Shown: in pieces, positions 54,188 through 63,539 of the stretch
How positions within the stretch are numbered: the stretch's first letter is position 1
Layout of the letters: each line of letters begins with the position of its first letter
Source of the DNA: Lachnospiraceae bacterium UBA935
Lineage (GTDB): Bacteria; Bacillota; Clostridia; Lachnospirales; Lachnospiraceae
DNA: 64,000 nucleotides
Direction of reading: 5' to 3'
Assembly (NCBI GenBank): GCA_002293525.1
Contig: DBDJ01000024.1
Location: 55,170 to 119,169 of the forward strand
Position numbers and translations under genes: made by a program
Notes under the pieces: generated by a model
What the model saw: only the letters and a program-made list of their open reading frames with translations
What the model was told of the DNA's origin: nothing
Database searches by the model: none

Positions 54188-56512
54188 TCAGTAGGGGATG
54201 TCAGTGTCAGCGGCACCGACCGGTGGAAGAACGCTGCCGCCTTCCATTTCAAAGCCTGAGCCGATTACGGCGCCGGTATCGGGGTCTACTTTTTCACCGG
54301 TGTCAGGATCGATAGCATAACCGCTTTCCGGATCGATGGGGAAAGTTTTCCATATTTCATCAGGATCTGCCGTATTCGGGTCTGACGGGCCGCCGTTTTC
54401 TGCGGCGATATCGCCGGTATCATTGGGATCAGCCGGATTGCCGGAGTTTTCAGGGTTATCCGAGCTGCCGGGGCTGTTCGGGTCTGTTGCCGCATCTTCC
54501 TGTTCTTCGCCTTCCGGAATCACCGGAGTCAGGATTTCCAGCTGCAGGGCTTCCAGTTCCGCTCTTTCTTCGTCGGTAAGTTCTTCGGTCATATAGATCT
54601 TGAGGTAAGGTAGGACTTCCGTCAGGATGCCGCGGACGATGAGGGTGGCAAATTTGGCGTCGTCCTGATACTTGGCATTGGGCCGGTCTACGACCACGTA
54701 GATTGCAATCTGGGGATCGTCTGCCGGGGCATAGCCCATAAAGGATACCACATAGTTTTCTTTGTCACGCGGCACGGTTTCCGCTGTGCCGGTCTTGCCG
54801 CCGATCATATAGCCTGCCGGGCGGGCGGTCTTACCGGTGCCATCGGCTCCGGATACGGTGAGGTTGCAATATTCCAGGATGGTGGCCGAGGTCTGCGGAG
54901 AAACGGTCTGTTTCAGCAGTCTGGGCTCGATGTTCTGGATGGTGGCACCGGTCGGGCTGGTTATTTTTCCCACGACATGCGGCTCATAGTAATTGCCGCC
55001 GTTGATCATGGAACAGAAACCGGTGATCACCTGGATCATGGTGACGTTGAAGCCCTGACCGAAGCTGCAGGTCGCCAGCTCGACAGAACGCATATTGTCT
55101 TTGTCGTATACTAAGCCGACCGTCCGGGCTTCGCCTTCGAGGTCGATATTGGTTTTCAGGCCGAAGTTGAAAATCTGCTGGAAGTCTACGAAGATGTCCC
55201 TGCCGATAGCCGCGGCAACATACATCATGCAGACGTTGCAGGAACGTTCCACGCCCTGCTGAACGGTCAGGACGCCGTCGCCTCTGGTGTTGTGGCAGCG
55301 GATCTTATAATCGCCGACATCCAGATAACCCAGGCATTCATACTGTTCATTGCCGGTAATGCGGCCGCTTTCCAAGCCGGTGGCGACGGTAAAAGGCTTG
55401 ACGACGGAGCCCGGCTCATAGGTATCGCTGATGCAGAAATTCTTCCACAGCGAGTTATAATGATTGGCTAAGGTGGTTTCGTCCATGGCGGCCAGGTTTT
55501 CTTCGTTTATATAGGTGGCATAGGAAGCCGACGGTACGGTATTTCCCTCGGTGTCGATGAACCGTCCTTGGATGTCTACCATCGGCATACCGATCAAAGC
55601 TTCCGGATTCCGAATATCATTCAGGTCGTAATTGGGATAGCTGCCCATGGCAAGAATCTCGCCGGTATTGACCTCCATAATAACGCAGCCGACATTGTGG
55701 GCGCCGTTGCCCTGACGGTAATTGTTCTGATATTCCTCGTTGAATTCCAGGAGGTGTTTTTCCACGATGCCTTGAATGTTGGCATCGATCGTGGTGACGA
55801 TATTGCTTCCGTCCACCGCCGCTATCGTCGTCCGTTCCAGCTCGGCATCTTCGTTCAGATAACCGTATTCCCGCCCGGCCACGCCGGCAAGGACGTCGTT
55901 ATAGTATCTTTCCAGGCCGTACAGGCCGTTATTGTCGCTGGTGGTGAAGCCGATGACGTCGCTGGCAAGAGCACCGTTGGGATAATATCTTTTGTACTCT
56001 TCCTCAAACCAGATGCCCTGGAGGTTATCATTGTTTTCCTCGTCGGCCTGCAGGTCGGCAAAGCCGGCAATTTCTTCATAGGAAAGGCGTCGGGCAAGGA
56101 CGTAATACTGAGAGGACGGATTCTCCTGCAAATAAGTTCTGATGGCGGCTATATCAAAGCCGAACTGAACCCGCAGCGCTTCCAGAGTCGGTTCCAGGTA
56201 TTCTTCCTTCTCCAGCAGCGCCTTGGCATCCAATATTACGTTATATACTTTTTCACTGACGGCAAGGACGGTGCCCCGGGAATCCAGGATCTCGCCCCGC
56301 TTGTACGGTATTACCATGCTGTCATAGCGCTGTTGTGACAATACCTGTTTTTTGTACTGTTCGCCGCTTCCCTGAGTGATCCGGATCAATTGATAGGATA
56401 GGCCGATAAAAGCTAAAAAGACCAAAAAGAAGGTCACTAACAGCTTTTTTTGCATCCATGTGGCGAACCGGTTTGTTTTACTTCTTTTGTTTTTCACAAT
56501 CTGCCTGCTCAC
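54188..56512 (-). CDS. Class B penicillin-binding protein (FtsI/PbpB type)
   Basis: The 774-residue septal transpeptidase has a membrane span (~23-42), a dimerisation domain (RGEILDSRGTVLAVSEK) and catalytic motifs S369-V-V-K, S424-C-N and K573-T-G-T. Instead of PASTA domains, the C-terminal ~120 residues are an acidic Pro/Asn/Asp/Ser-rich tail (SPGSSDNPENSGNPADPND), likely disordered and extracellular. The start is GTG 56512 behind GAAAGGG. It follows ftsL, the standard place of ftsI/pbpB. Confidence 0.94.
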   Translation of the reverse strand: MSRQIVKNKRSKTNRFATWMQKKLLVTFFLVFLAFIGLSYQLIRITQGSGEQYKKQVLSQQRYDSMVIPYKRGEILDSRGTVLAVSEKVYNVILDAKALLEKEEYLEPTLEALRVQFGFDIAAIRTYLQENPSSQYYVLARRLSYEEIAGFADLQADEENNDNLQGIWFEEEYKRYYPNGALASDVIGFTTSDNNGLYGLERYYNDVLAGVAGREYGYLNEDAELERTTIAAVDGSNIVTTIDANIQGIVEKHLLEFNEEYQNNYRQGNGAHNVGCVIMEVNTGEILAMGSYPNYDLNDIRNPEALIGMPMVDIQGRFIDTEGNTVPSASYATYINEENLAAMDETTLANHYNSLWKNFCISDTYEPGSVVKPFTVATGLESGRITGNEQYECLGYLDVGDYKIRCHNTRGDGVLTVQQGVERSCNVCMMYVAAAIGRDIFVDFQQIFNFGLKTNIDLEGEARTVGLVYDKDNMRSVELATCSFGQGFNVTMIQVITGFCSMINGGNYYEPHVVGKITSPTGATIQNIEPRLLKQTVSPQTSATILEYCNLTVSGADGTGKTARPAGYMIGGKTGTAETVPRDKENYVVSFMGYAPADDPQIAIYVVVDRPNAKYQDDAKFATLIVRGILTEVLPYLKIYMTEELTDEERAELEALQLEILTPVIPEGEEQEDAATDPNSPGSSDNPENSGNPADPNDTGDIAAENGGPSDPNTADPDEIWKTFPIDPESGYAIDPDTGEKVDPDTGAVIGSGFEMEGGSVLPPVGAADTDIPY

Positions 56513-56560
56513 ATAATACCCTTTCCGCTTTAAGATTTTGTAACTCGGGCTTATCCCTTT

Positions 56561-57049
56561 TTATTCGGGCAGATCCGTCACCTGTCTGACATAGTCGTTT
56601 TTGCTGCCTGTAAAATCTATAATCTGTCCTTCCTGGGCATAACCCATACCCAGTTCCTGAATGGCGATGCGTTTGATTTCTTCTAAATCGATGCTGTTGG
56701 TAATCCGGCTGTATTCTTCGTCATTATCCATCTGTAGGCTGTACAGTTCCTTTTCCAGTCTGGCAATATTTTTGATACTGTTGGTAACATCTGCCTGCAA
56801 GCCAAGGTATACCGAAAGGATGGCTCCGGATATCATCAGGGCCAGCGCCAGGAAAAACACATAACCCATGTTCATATAGCGGGCTTTATCCCGGTTTTTT
56901 CTGGTCGTATTGCTAAGACGGAGCGGCGGGACCGCTTCGATCCTGGCCGGATGTCTGACAGGTACTGACTGCTGTTTTCTGACGGTATTGCCATGTACCT
57001 GGCCGTATCGGCTGCGGCTGTATGCTTGTCCTCTTCCTTGAGTTGCCAT
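56561..57049 (-). CDS. ftsL: FtsL-like septum formation protein
   Basis: A 162-residue bitopic protein with a basic cytoplasmic N-terminus (HPARIEAV...TTRKNRDKARY), one span near 60-82 and a leucine-zipper-like coiled coil (IARLEKELYSLQMDNDEEYSRI). It then has the FtsL-type LEEIKRIAIQELGMGYAQEGQII. ATG 57049 follows AAAAGGAATTTATC; the frame extends 31 codons upstream through a 16-bp tandem repeat and is not the start. Sequence identity in FtsL is low, so assignment rests on topology and position. Confidence 0.88.
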   Translation of the reverse strand: MATQGRGQAYSRSRYGQVHGNTVRKQQSVPVRHPARIEAVPPLRLSNTTRKNRDKARYMNMGYVFFLALALMISGAILSVYLGLQADVTNSIKNIARLEKELYSLQMDNDEEYSRITNSIDLEEIKRIAIQELGMGYAQEGQIIDFTGSKNDYVRQVTDLPE

Positions 57050-57066
57050 GATAAATTCCTTTTCTG

Positions 57067-57112
57067 AAAGCAGCACTTTTTTAAAGCAGCACTTTTTTAA
57101 AGCAGCACTTTT
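57067..57112 (-). repeat. 16-bp tandem repeat in the ftsL leader
   Basis: AAAGCAGCACTTTTTT occurs at 57067-57082 and 57083-57098, with a third copy, 14 bases long, at 57099-57112. It lies between rsmH and the ftsL ribosome binding site. Confidence 0.9.
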
Positions 57113-57168
57113 AAGCAGAGCTTTCCTAAATGTGATGGCCATTCGGCCAGTGCTTGTTTATAGTTGCA

Positions 57169-58122
57169 TCAAATCGTTCCGATGATACTGGTTCTTTCGA
57201 AGATGCGGAGTTTGGCGCTTTTGGAGCGTTTATTGTCTTCACATTCTGCTTTGGTGGGGAGAATCGGCTTGTTGGTCACTGCTTTTCCGAGGCTTTCTTT
57301 ACCGCAGATGCATAGGGGAAAGCTGGGGGGGCAGGTACAGGGATTCTCACTTTTACGAAATACGGTTTTGACAATCCTGTCCTCCAGGGAGTGGAAGGTG
57401 ATGATGCAGAGCCTTCCTCCAGGATTCAGAAGCAGGATCAGTTCTTCCAGTGATTCCTTCAGGACTTCCAACTCTCTGTTGCATTCGATTCGGATGGCCT
57501 GGAAGGTTCTCTTGGAAGGATGTCCGCCTTCCGCCCGCATTTTTGCCGGGATCGCATTTCTTATTATGTCGTTTAACTGGCCTGTTGTCTCGATGGGGGC
57601 CTTTTCTCTTGCTTTGACGAGGTGTTTCGCGATGTTTTTGGCAAATCTTTCTTCGCCGTAGTCCCTGATAATACGGAAGAGATCGGCTTCGTTATAGCGG
57701 TTGATGATGTCGCTGGCCCCGAAGCTCTGGCCGGTATCCATCCGCATGTCCAGCTTGGTGTCGTTTTTGTAGGAAAATCCCCGTTCCGGATCATCCAACT
57801 GGTGAGAGGAAACACCCAAGTCCAGCACCATGCCGTCGATGCGGTCGATTCCCAGTTCCTGAAGCAGGTGCTGGCTGTTGCCATAGTTGCCATGGAGGAT
57901 CGTGACTTGCCCGGCAAATTCCTGAAGGCGTTTGCCTGCCGCCGAGATCGCGGCATGGTCCCGGTCGATTCCGATCAGGCGGCCGCGCTTCGACAGCTGA
58001 GAAGCGATATGGTAAGCATGTCCGCCTCCGCCCAGGGTTCCATCCACATAGATTCCGTCCGGCTTTATCTTTAGTCCTTCAATTGTCTCTGCCAATAAAA
58101 CCGATGTATGTGAAAATTCCAT
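57169..58122 (-). CDS. rsmH: 16S rRNA (cytosine-1402-N4)-methyltransferase
   Basis: The 317-residue SAM-dependent enzyme begins HTSVLLAETIEGL and has the SAM loop YVDGTLGGGGHAYHI. Also present are GMVLDLGVSSHQLDDPERGFSY, RRT/NRELE...LEELILLLNPGGRLCIITFHSLEDRIVK and the Cys-rich C-terminus CTCPPSFPLCICG. It methylates N4 of C1402 in the ribosomal P site. ATG 58122 follows AGGAG. Second gene of the dcw operon. Confidence 0.97.
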   Translation of the reverse strand: MEFSHTSVLLAETIEGLKIKPDGIYVDGTLGGGGHAYHIASQLSKRGRLIGIDRDHAAISAAGKRLQEFAGQVTILHGNYGNSQHLLQELGIDRIDGMVLDLGVSSHQLDDPERGFSYKNDTKLDMRMDTGQSFGASDIINRYNEADLFRIIRDYGEERFAKNIAKHLVKAREKAPIETTGQLNDIIRNAIPAKMRAEGGHPSKRTFQAIRIECNRELEVLKESLEELILLLNPGGRLCIITFHSLEDRIVKTVFRKSENPCTCPPSFPLCICGKESLGKAVTNKPILPTKAECEDNKRSKSAKLRIFERTSIIGTI

Positions 58123-58237
58123 TTATGCTCCTATATGGCGTATTCTATGCGACTGCATCGCAAAATAATCCTAATCTTAGATTATTATTAACTTTATTTT
58201 CTGTATTTTCTGAAGTATTTTTCCTTGTATTTAATCA

Positions 58238-58669
58238 TTAGATGCCTAGACCCAATGCCGACATGTGTTCCGCGATTTCTTCCACGTCATCGTATTCAGC
58301 CGCGCCTTCATACCTTTCCTTGCTCCAGACCTCGATCCGGTTGGAAACACCGATCAGCACGACGTCCTTTTCGATTCCGGCAAATTCCCGTAAGACGTTG
58401 GGGATCAGGATCCGGCCCTGCTTGTCTGCCTCCATGTCGGCGGCGCCAGCCAGGAAGAAACGGGTGAATTTTCTGGCATCTTTATTGGTGATCGGCAAGC
58501 CCTTCAGCTTTTCTTCAAATTTCTGCCACTCGGTATTTTCATACATACATAAGCAGCCATCCAGACCTTTCGTTATCACGAATTCTTCTCCCAGGCTTTC
58601 TCGGAATTTGGATGGGATGATGAGTCTTCCTTTGATATCAACCGTATGGCTGTACTCACCCTTAAACAT
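58238..58669 (-). CDS. mraZ: Transcriptional regulator MraZ
   Basis: The 143-residue protein has two AbrB-like SpoVT/MraZ domains: FKGEYSHTVDIKGRLIIPSKFRE with FVITKGLDGCLCMYE, then AGAADMEADKQGRILIPNVLRE with VVLIGVSNRIEVWS. MraZ binds repeated boxes at the dcw promoter and autoregulates it. Four AAAGTGG-type boxes lie upstream at 58920-58956. Confidence 0.97.
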   Translation of the reverse strand: MFKGEYSHTVDIKGRLIIPSKFRESLGEEFVITKGLDGCLCMYENTEWQKFEEKLKGLPITNKDARKFTRFFLAGAADMEADKQGRILIPNVLREFAGIEKDVVLIGVSNRIEVWSKERYEGAAEYDDVEEIAEHMSALGLGI

Positions 58670-58754
58670 GTATGCACACCGTGTCCTTCATTTATTAAAC
58701 CAAGCCCCGGCCGGGGTCACTCTGTACTTTGTTGTATGAATCTTGTCTTTCATT

Positions 58755-58798
58755 AGCTTTGTGGTATTCGTTCATCAGCTTTGTGGTATTCGTTGCAT
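58755..58798. repeat. 22-bp tandem repeat in the mraZ leader
   Basis: AGCTTTGTGGTATTCGTTCATC (58755-58776) and its copy (58777-58798) are adjacent, followed by GCATTCGT-type octamers to about 58850. They lie in the long untranslated leader of mraZ. Apart from the promoter boxes, 58670-59111 holds no gene. Confidence 0.85.
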
Positions 58799-58919
58799 TC
58801 GTGCATTCGTGCTCCGTTTCATTGCATTAGTGCATTCGTTCATAGAATGGTTTGTATCACATTTATCTTATGTTGTTAAAATGGCCTGCCACCGGTTTTA
58901 TGAATTGGCAGTATCAAAA

Positions 58920-58992
58920 CCACTTCCCACCACTTCACTCCACTTTTAACCACTTTTACATTGATTTTATATTATTTTTGAGCATTTTGCAA
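58920..58992 (-). promoter_or_regulatory. dcw promoter with four MraZ-type boxes
   Basis: On the minus strand TTGCAA (58992-58987) and TAAAAT (58969-58964) are 17 bp apart. Just downstream come AAAGTGG (58956-58950), AAAGTGG (58946-58940), GAAGTGG (58936-58930) and GAAGTGG (58926-58920), each exactly 10 bp from the next. This matches known MraZ operators, which are direct repeats at about 10-bp intervals, and would place the repressor at the transcription start. Confidence 0.88.
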
Positions 58993-59013
58993 GCAAAATC
59001 AGATTTAATTTCA

Positions 59014-59052
59014 AAAAAACACACCTTGCATATGTTCGCAAAATGTGTTTTT
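59014..59052 (-). terminator. Intrinsic terminator after the HD-domain gene
   Basis: On the minus strand AAAAACACA (59052-59044) pairs with TGTGTTTTT, followed by further T residues from the A-run at 59013-59019. It separates the HD-domain gene from the dcw promoter. Confidence 0.75.
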
Positions 59053-59111
59053 CTTAATCACGCTATATGTTGTGGTTCTCGATGATCATCCCGCTAAATA
59101 TAGCTTGTCAT

Positions 59112-59720
59112 TTAACGGAAGCTATTCTCTATCACCCCCGGCAGCAAATCATAAATGGAGCATCCGATTTCCTCCTCAAAGTGATTCTTTATCTCATAAA
59201 TTTTCACCCAGCGGTCTATCGTAGAGGGATGCATGCCATAACGGATCGTCACATCCACGAAACGTTTTTCCAAAAGACAGAAGCCGGACGGCAGCGCCAG
59301 CGCGTCGCATAACTGTACAAGCCGGTCATAATCATCATATACCATATTTGTGAGCAGCTGATCCATGAGCTGGTAATCGGCTGCACTCATATCAAAGTCG
59401 CCGGGGATAGCTTTGATATCTTGGCTCATATAGGCGTGGGAAATACATATCTGAGCAACTTTTTCCCAGCCTCTCTCCATGCAGTAATGATAGCCTTCGA
59501 TCAAATGCCGGTTCTGATACACGCCGGCATGACGCCCGATGTCGTGCAATATCCCATAGATGTATGCATCTTCGGCCGACAGGGCTCGGCAGCGTGCGGC
59601 GATGTTTTTGCAAGCCATGGCCACATAGCGGCAATGCTCTATCCAGGCTCCCGGATTGGTTTCTGCCGCCTCTGCCAGTGCTGCTTCAGCGGTATTGCAG
59701 TTAAGTTCTATTTTGGTCAT
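59112..59720 (-). CDS. HD-domain phosphohydrolase-like protein
   Basis: The 202-residue protein has the HD signature in WIEHCRYVAMACKNIAAR (first His) and YIYGILHDIGRHAG (HD pair), plus downstream His and Asp residues (ICISHAYMS; LVQLCDALALP). Such proteins hydrolyse nucleotides or other phosphoesters with a metal centre; the substrate is unknown. ATG 59720 follows GGTGGGGAATA. Confidence 0.85.
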   Translation of the reverse strand: MTKIELNCNTAEAALAEAAETNPGAWIEHCRYVAMACKNIAARCRALSAEDAYIYGILHDIGRHAGVYQNRHLIEGYHYCMERGWEKVAQICISHAYMSQDIKAIPGDFDMSAADYQLMDQLLTNMVYDDYDRLVQLCDALALPSGFCLLEKRFVDVTIRYGMHPSTIDRWVKIYEIKNHFEEEIGCSIYDLLPGVIENSFR

Positions 59721-59806
59721 TATTCCCCACCTTGTACTTTATCATTGTACAGTCTTTTTTGTTTGCTGTCTGCGTTAACTTACTGTCCCTCATTATTAAA
59801 TTAATA

Positions 59807-60484
59807 TTACCAAATAAAAGGTATAATACGACATCTCACTTTCTGCATATAGTCCGAATAACCATCCAGACCTGTAAGAAGAACTTTCTCTTCATTTCTG
59901 ATCCGAAATATAATACCGATGAGGAACACAATCATAGGAATCATGGCATAGTATGAGCCAAGGACAATCGGGGATGCAAAAAACATCGTCAGCGCCGCAG
60001 TATACATGGGATGCCGAACCACAGAATATACACCGGTGTCAATTACTCTTTGCTGGTCTTGAATCTCAATGATTCTTGATGCAAAACGGTTTTGCATCAG
60101 CGTCAGGACGAAAAGACCGAAGCCAGCCAGCATGACTGTTAAGGCGGTTACGACAGCCCCAACCGGCACAACAGACCAGCCAAAACGGTAATCCAGCCCG
60201 CCGACACCAAATACTCCCAGAAAAGATAAGCCGGTCGCAAAAGTATAGACATCCTGCTCTTTTTCCTTTTCTTTGGAGTTCAGCCGTTTTTGTAAGAGTT
60301 CTTTATCTTTGGCAAAAAGGGTGGCACCAAATGAGAAAATACATAGGGCAAACGCTATCAGAAACAGCCATGCGTTCCAATAATGAATATCGCCGGCACT
60401 AAGGAAAAGGAACAGCCCTAAGATGCCGATGCCTAGAATGAATTTTGTCAGTGCTGACCGGATCAGTTTTTTTTTGTTGTTCAT
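59807..60484 (-). CDS. Isoprenylcysteine carboxyl methyltransferase-like membrane protein
   Basis: The 225-residue protein has about five membrane spans and the ICMT/PEMT-type C-terminal motifs VYSVVRHPMYTAAL and RIRNEEKVLLTGLDGYSDYMQKVRCRIIPFIW. In bacteria, members methylate or reduce lipophilic substrates; the real substrate is unknown. ATG 60484 overlaps the stop of the TPR gene by ATGA, so it is coupled to it. Confidence 0.82.
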   Translation of the reverse strand: MNNKKKLIRSALTKFILGIGILGLFLFLSAGDIHYWNAWLFLIAFALCIFSFGATLFAKDKELLQKRLNSKEKEKEQDVYTFATGLSFLGVFGVGGLDYRFGWSVVPVGAVVTALTVMLAGFGLFVLTLMQNRFASRIIEIQDQQRVIDTGVYSVVRHPMYTAALTMFFASPIVLGSYYAMIPMIVFLIGIIFRIRNEEKVLLTGLDGYSDYMQKVRCRIIPFIW

Positions 60485-62016
60485 ATTCTCTCCGAATCGT
60501 TATTATCTTGTAGTTTCTTTATGATGTTATAAAGACTTATTGTTTTGGGGTGATGCTCACCTAATCTAAATTTATAAATTGTTAATGCTTTTTTATAATA
60601 CTCCAGGGACTTGTCAAGTTCTCCCTGAATTTCGTACAAAATTGCTATATTATGGTAAGTTCTCGCCGTTTTAGGGTGTTCTTTACCCAGTACTTTTTCC
60701 TTGATCTGCAAGGCTTTGAAGTTATACTCCAGAGACTTTTCATAATCGCCCTGTTTTCCATACACTATGGCCATGTTATTATAGGTACTTGCCGTTTCAT
60801 CATGTTCTTTCCCCAGTACTTTTTCCCTGATCTGCAAGGCTTTGCTATGATACTCCAAGGACTTTTCATACTCGTCCTGAGAATAATGCATGTTCGCTAT
60901 GTTATTATAGGTAGCTGCCGTACTTGGGTGTTCTTCTCCCAGTACTTTTTCCCTGATCTGCAATGCCTTGCTATAATACTCTAAGGACTTTTCATACTCG
61001 TCCTGAGCGTCATACACCATCGCTATGTTATTATAGGTAGTTGCCGTGCCTGGGTGTTCTTCTCCCAGTACTTTTTCCATGATCTGTAAGGCTTTGCTAT
61101 AATACTCCAAGGACTTTTCATACTCACCCTGAGAATAATATACCATCGCAATGTCATTATAGATCGCCGCCGTATCCGGGTGTTCTTCCCCTAGTACTTT
61201 TCTCCTGATCAGCAAGGCTTTGCTGTAATACTCCAATGCTTCCTTGAATTTATAAAGAAGTTAGTATATAAGTGAAATCTTATGATATACGGCAGCTGTA
61301 TCCGGATGTTTTGCTCCCAACAGCTTCTTACGGATATCCAGCGCTTTGAACAGGACTGATAATGCGTCATTGTACTGAAAATCATTTTGATATTGCTGTG
61401 ACTTGTTCACAAATGAAATCGCCATAGAAAGCAGTAATTCTTTAGGCTGATTAAAATCAATATCGTCTTGGTTGCTGTTAACATAAATACTTTCATTTTT
61501 TGTTGCCGACAAATCTGTGTTGATAATGTGAAAATCATTTATTATATCATATTGCTGACTCGCAAATGCATCAACAAACTCATCTTCAAAGAAAATCCGG
61601 AATTTTATATAAGAATAAAAATCATAAGCTCCTTTAGCCAGCTTATTGTCCGTATTTTGTGTCATAAAAAAAACAATATTCTTATCTAATCTGGAAAGAA
61701 TATCCCTGCTGAAATTTAACCTTTTGATATCCTCATCGTTCTGTATGGCAAGCTGGAAATTAACAATAAAATAAGCATCGGCATCGGCTTGTCCGTTAAT
61801 CCACTCCTCCAGATGATTGCCGGCATAGGAACCGGGATTTTTCTTATAGTCGTAGACCGCCACATTGGATGTTTCATAATGCACTATGATCTCCCGCTGC
61901 ATCCGTTCTGAAGCAATCAAAAAAAACAGACCGTCGTCGGAATCATTCAATATCCATCCTAAACTGCGATAAGAATCTACATTTTGACCATTCATGTCAT
62001 ACCAGTTCCTGATCAA
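60481..62016 (-). pseudogene. TPR-repeat protein gene interrupted by one in-frame stop codon
   Basis: Two frames are in the same register, separated by a single TAA at 61263-61261. The upstream part (62016-61264) has a ~180-residue N-terminal domain (NVAVYDYKKNPGSYAGNH, NIVFFMTQNTDNKLAKGAYDFYSYIKFRIFFED). It ends in the first TPR (KLLGAKHPDTAAVYHKISLIY). The next codon is TAA where other repeats have Tyr or Asp, and translation past it resumes the repeat (EALEYYSKALLIRRKVLG). Five further kinesin-light-chain-type 42-residue repeats follow. One substitution such as TAC to TAA explains the break. Confidence 0.88.
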
Positions 62017-62254
62017 CTAAAAACTCTGCCACCAGCGGGTGGACGTCATGCCAACGACTGCCATTATACTCTAAGACATTCCTTTCAGAAGGCAGCTGAC
62101 AAGCTTCATAGATAACCCGGATCAAGGAACTGTATTTATCGCCGGTGCGAAATTCCATGGTGCTGGGATAATAAAATTCATCCATATCCTTTTCATCTAA
62201 TGGTCCTTGTTTAAAAGCATTGCTGATATCCTTGATATTTTCTGCATATTTCAT
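61997..62254 (-). pseudogene. Apparent remnant of a P-loop NTPase gene with its core deleted
   Basis: An 85-codon frame begins MKYAENIKDISNAFKQGPLD and reaches LPSERNVL. In TPR-associated NTPases as I recall them, a P-loop (G-x-x-x-x-G-K) would come next. Instead it jumps to EYNGSRWHDVHPLVAEFL, which looks like the C-terminal end of such a protein. I infer an in-frame deletion of the ATPase core. It overlaps the TPR gene by 20 bases, so the two formed one unit. An alternative is an intact small protein of unknown type. Confidence 0.5.
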
Positions 62255-62396
62255 TGCCGTTACCCCGTATCCATATTGGTTCACCATATAGATCTACTAT
62301 ATACCTCTTAACATCTCTTTGTTTAACAACATTATATATTATGATTCATGCACCATTGCTATTAGAATAACAGTATTGGCATCAAATGGCAACACC

Positions 62397-63494
62397 TCAA
62401 ACATTAAACCGGAACAATATCACATCTCCGTCCTTCACCACATACTCCTTGCCTTCCAGCCCGACCAGCCCCTTCTCCTTCGCGGCTGCCAACGACCCCT
62501 GCTCCAGCAAGTCCTGATAATTCACCACTTCCGCCCGGATAAAGCCGCGTTCAAAATCACTATGGATCTTCCCTGCCGCCTGCGGTGCCTTGGTTCCCAG
62601 CTTGACCGTCCAGGCTCTGGTCTCATCTTCTCCGGCGGTCAGAAAACTATGCAGCCCCAGCAAATGATAGCTGGACGTAATCAGCTTCTCCAGGCCGGAC
62701 TGAGACAGCCCCAGCTCTTCCAGAAACATGCTTTTCTCGTCCTCATCCAGCTCGGCAATCTCCTGCTCGATCTTCGCGCATACGACAAATACCTCACTGC
62801 CCTGTTCGGCAGCATACGACCGGACCGCCGCCACGCCGGCATTGCCCGCCCCGTCATCCGCCAGCTCGTCTTCCGCAACATTGGCCGCATAGATTACCGG
62901 CTTCCCGCTGAGCAGATTAAAGGATGCCAGCAACGCCTCTTCCTCGGCATCTTCCGTCTCGTAACTGCCGGCCCGCTTCCCGTTCTCCAGCTGCTTCTTA
63001 AGCTCCTCCAATAAAGCCGCTTCCTTCGTCAGCGTTTTATCCATCCGGGCCGCCTTGCCGGTCTTGGCAATCCGCCGCTCCAAGATCTCCAGATCAGAAA
63101 AGATAAGCTCCAGGTCAATGGTCTCAATATCGCGTAACGGGTTCACTTCCCCGTCCACATGAATCACATTATCATCTTCAAAACAACGCACTACATGGAC
63201 AATTGCATCCACTTCCCGGATATGGCTCAGAAACTGATTCCCCAGCCCTTCACCCTGCGATGCCCCCTTCACCAGTCCCGCAATATCCACGAATTCAACC
63301 ACAGCCGGCGTAACCTTCTTCGACTGATACATATCGCCCAGCAGCTTCAGCCTCTCATCCGGCACCGCCACCACCCCCACATTGGGGTCAATCGTACAAA
63401 ACGGATAGTTCGCCGCTTCCGCCCCCGCTTTCGTTAGTGAATTAAACAAAGTGCTCTTCCCTACATTAGGTAAACCTACGATTCCTAATTTCAT
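62397..63494 (-). CDS. ychF: Redox-regulated ATPase YchF
   Basis: The 365-residue Obg-family protein has G1 GLPNVGKST, DIAGLVKGASQGEGLGNQFL (G3 region), the coiled coil (DLELIFSDLEILERRIAK) and a C-terminal TGS-like domain ending VVKDGDVILFRFNV. YchF proteins prefer ATP over GTP and associate with ribosomes. ATG 63494 follows GGAGATTTGACAC. Confidence 0.97.
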   Translation of the reverse strand: MKLGIVGLPNVGKSTLFNSLTKAGAEAANYPFCTIDPNVGVVAVPDERLKLLGDMYQSKKVTPAVVEFVDIAGLVKGASQGEGLGNQFLSHIREVDAIVHVVRCFEDDNVIHVDGEVNPLRDIETIDLELIFSDLEILERRIAKTGKAARMDKTLTKEAALLEELKKQLENGKRAGSYETEDAEEEALLASFNLLSGKPVIYAANVAEDELADDGAGNAGVAAVRSYAAEQGSEVFVVCAKIEQEIAELDEDEKSMFLEELGLSQSGLEKLITSSYHLLGLHSFLTAGEDETRAWTVKLGTKAPQAAGKIHSDFERGFIRAEVVNYQDLLEQGSLAAAKEKGLVGLEGKEYVVKDGDVILFRFNV

Positions 63495-63539
63495 GTGTCA
63501 AATCTCCATTTTTTATTTTTCTGCCATTAGGCATCCTGA

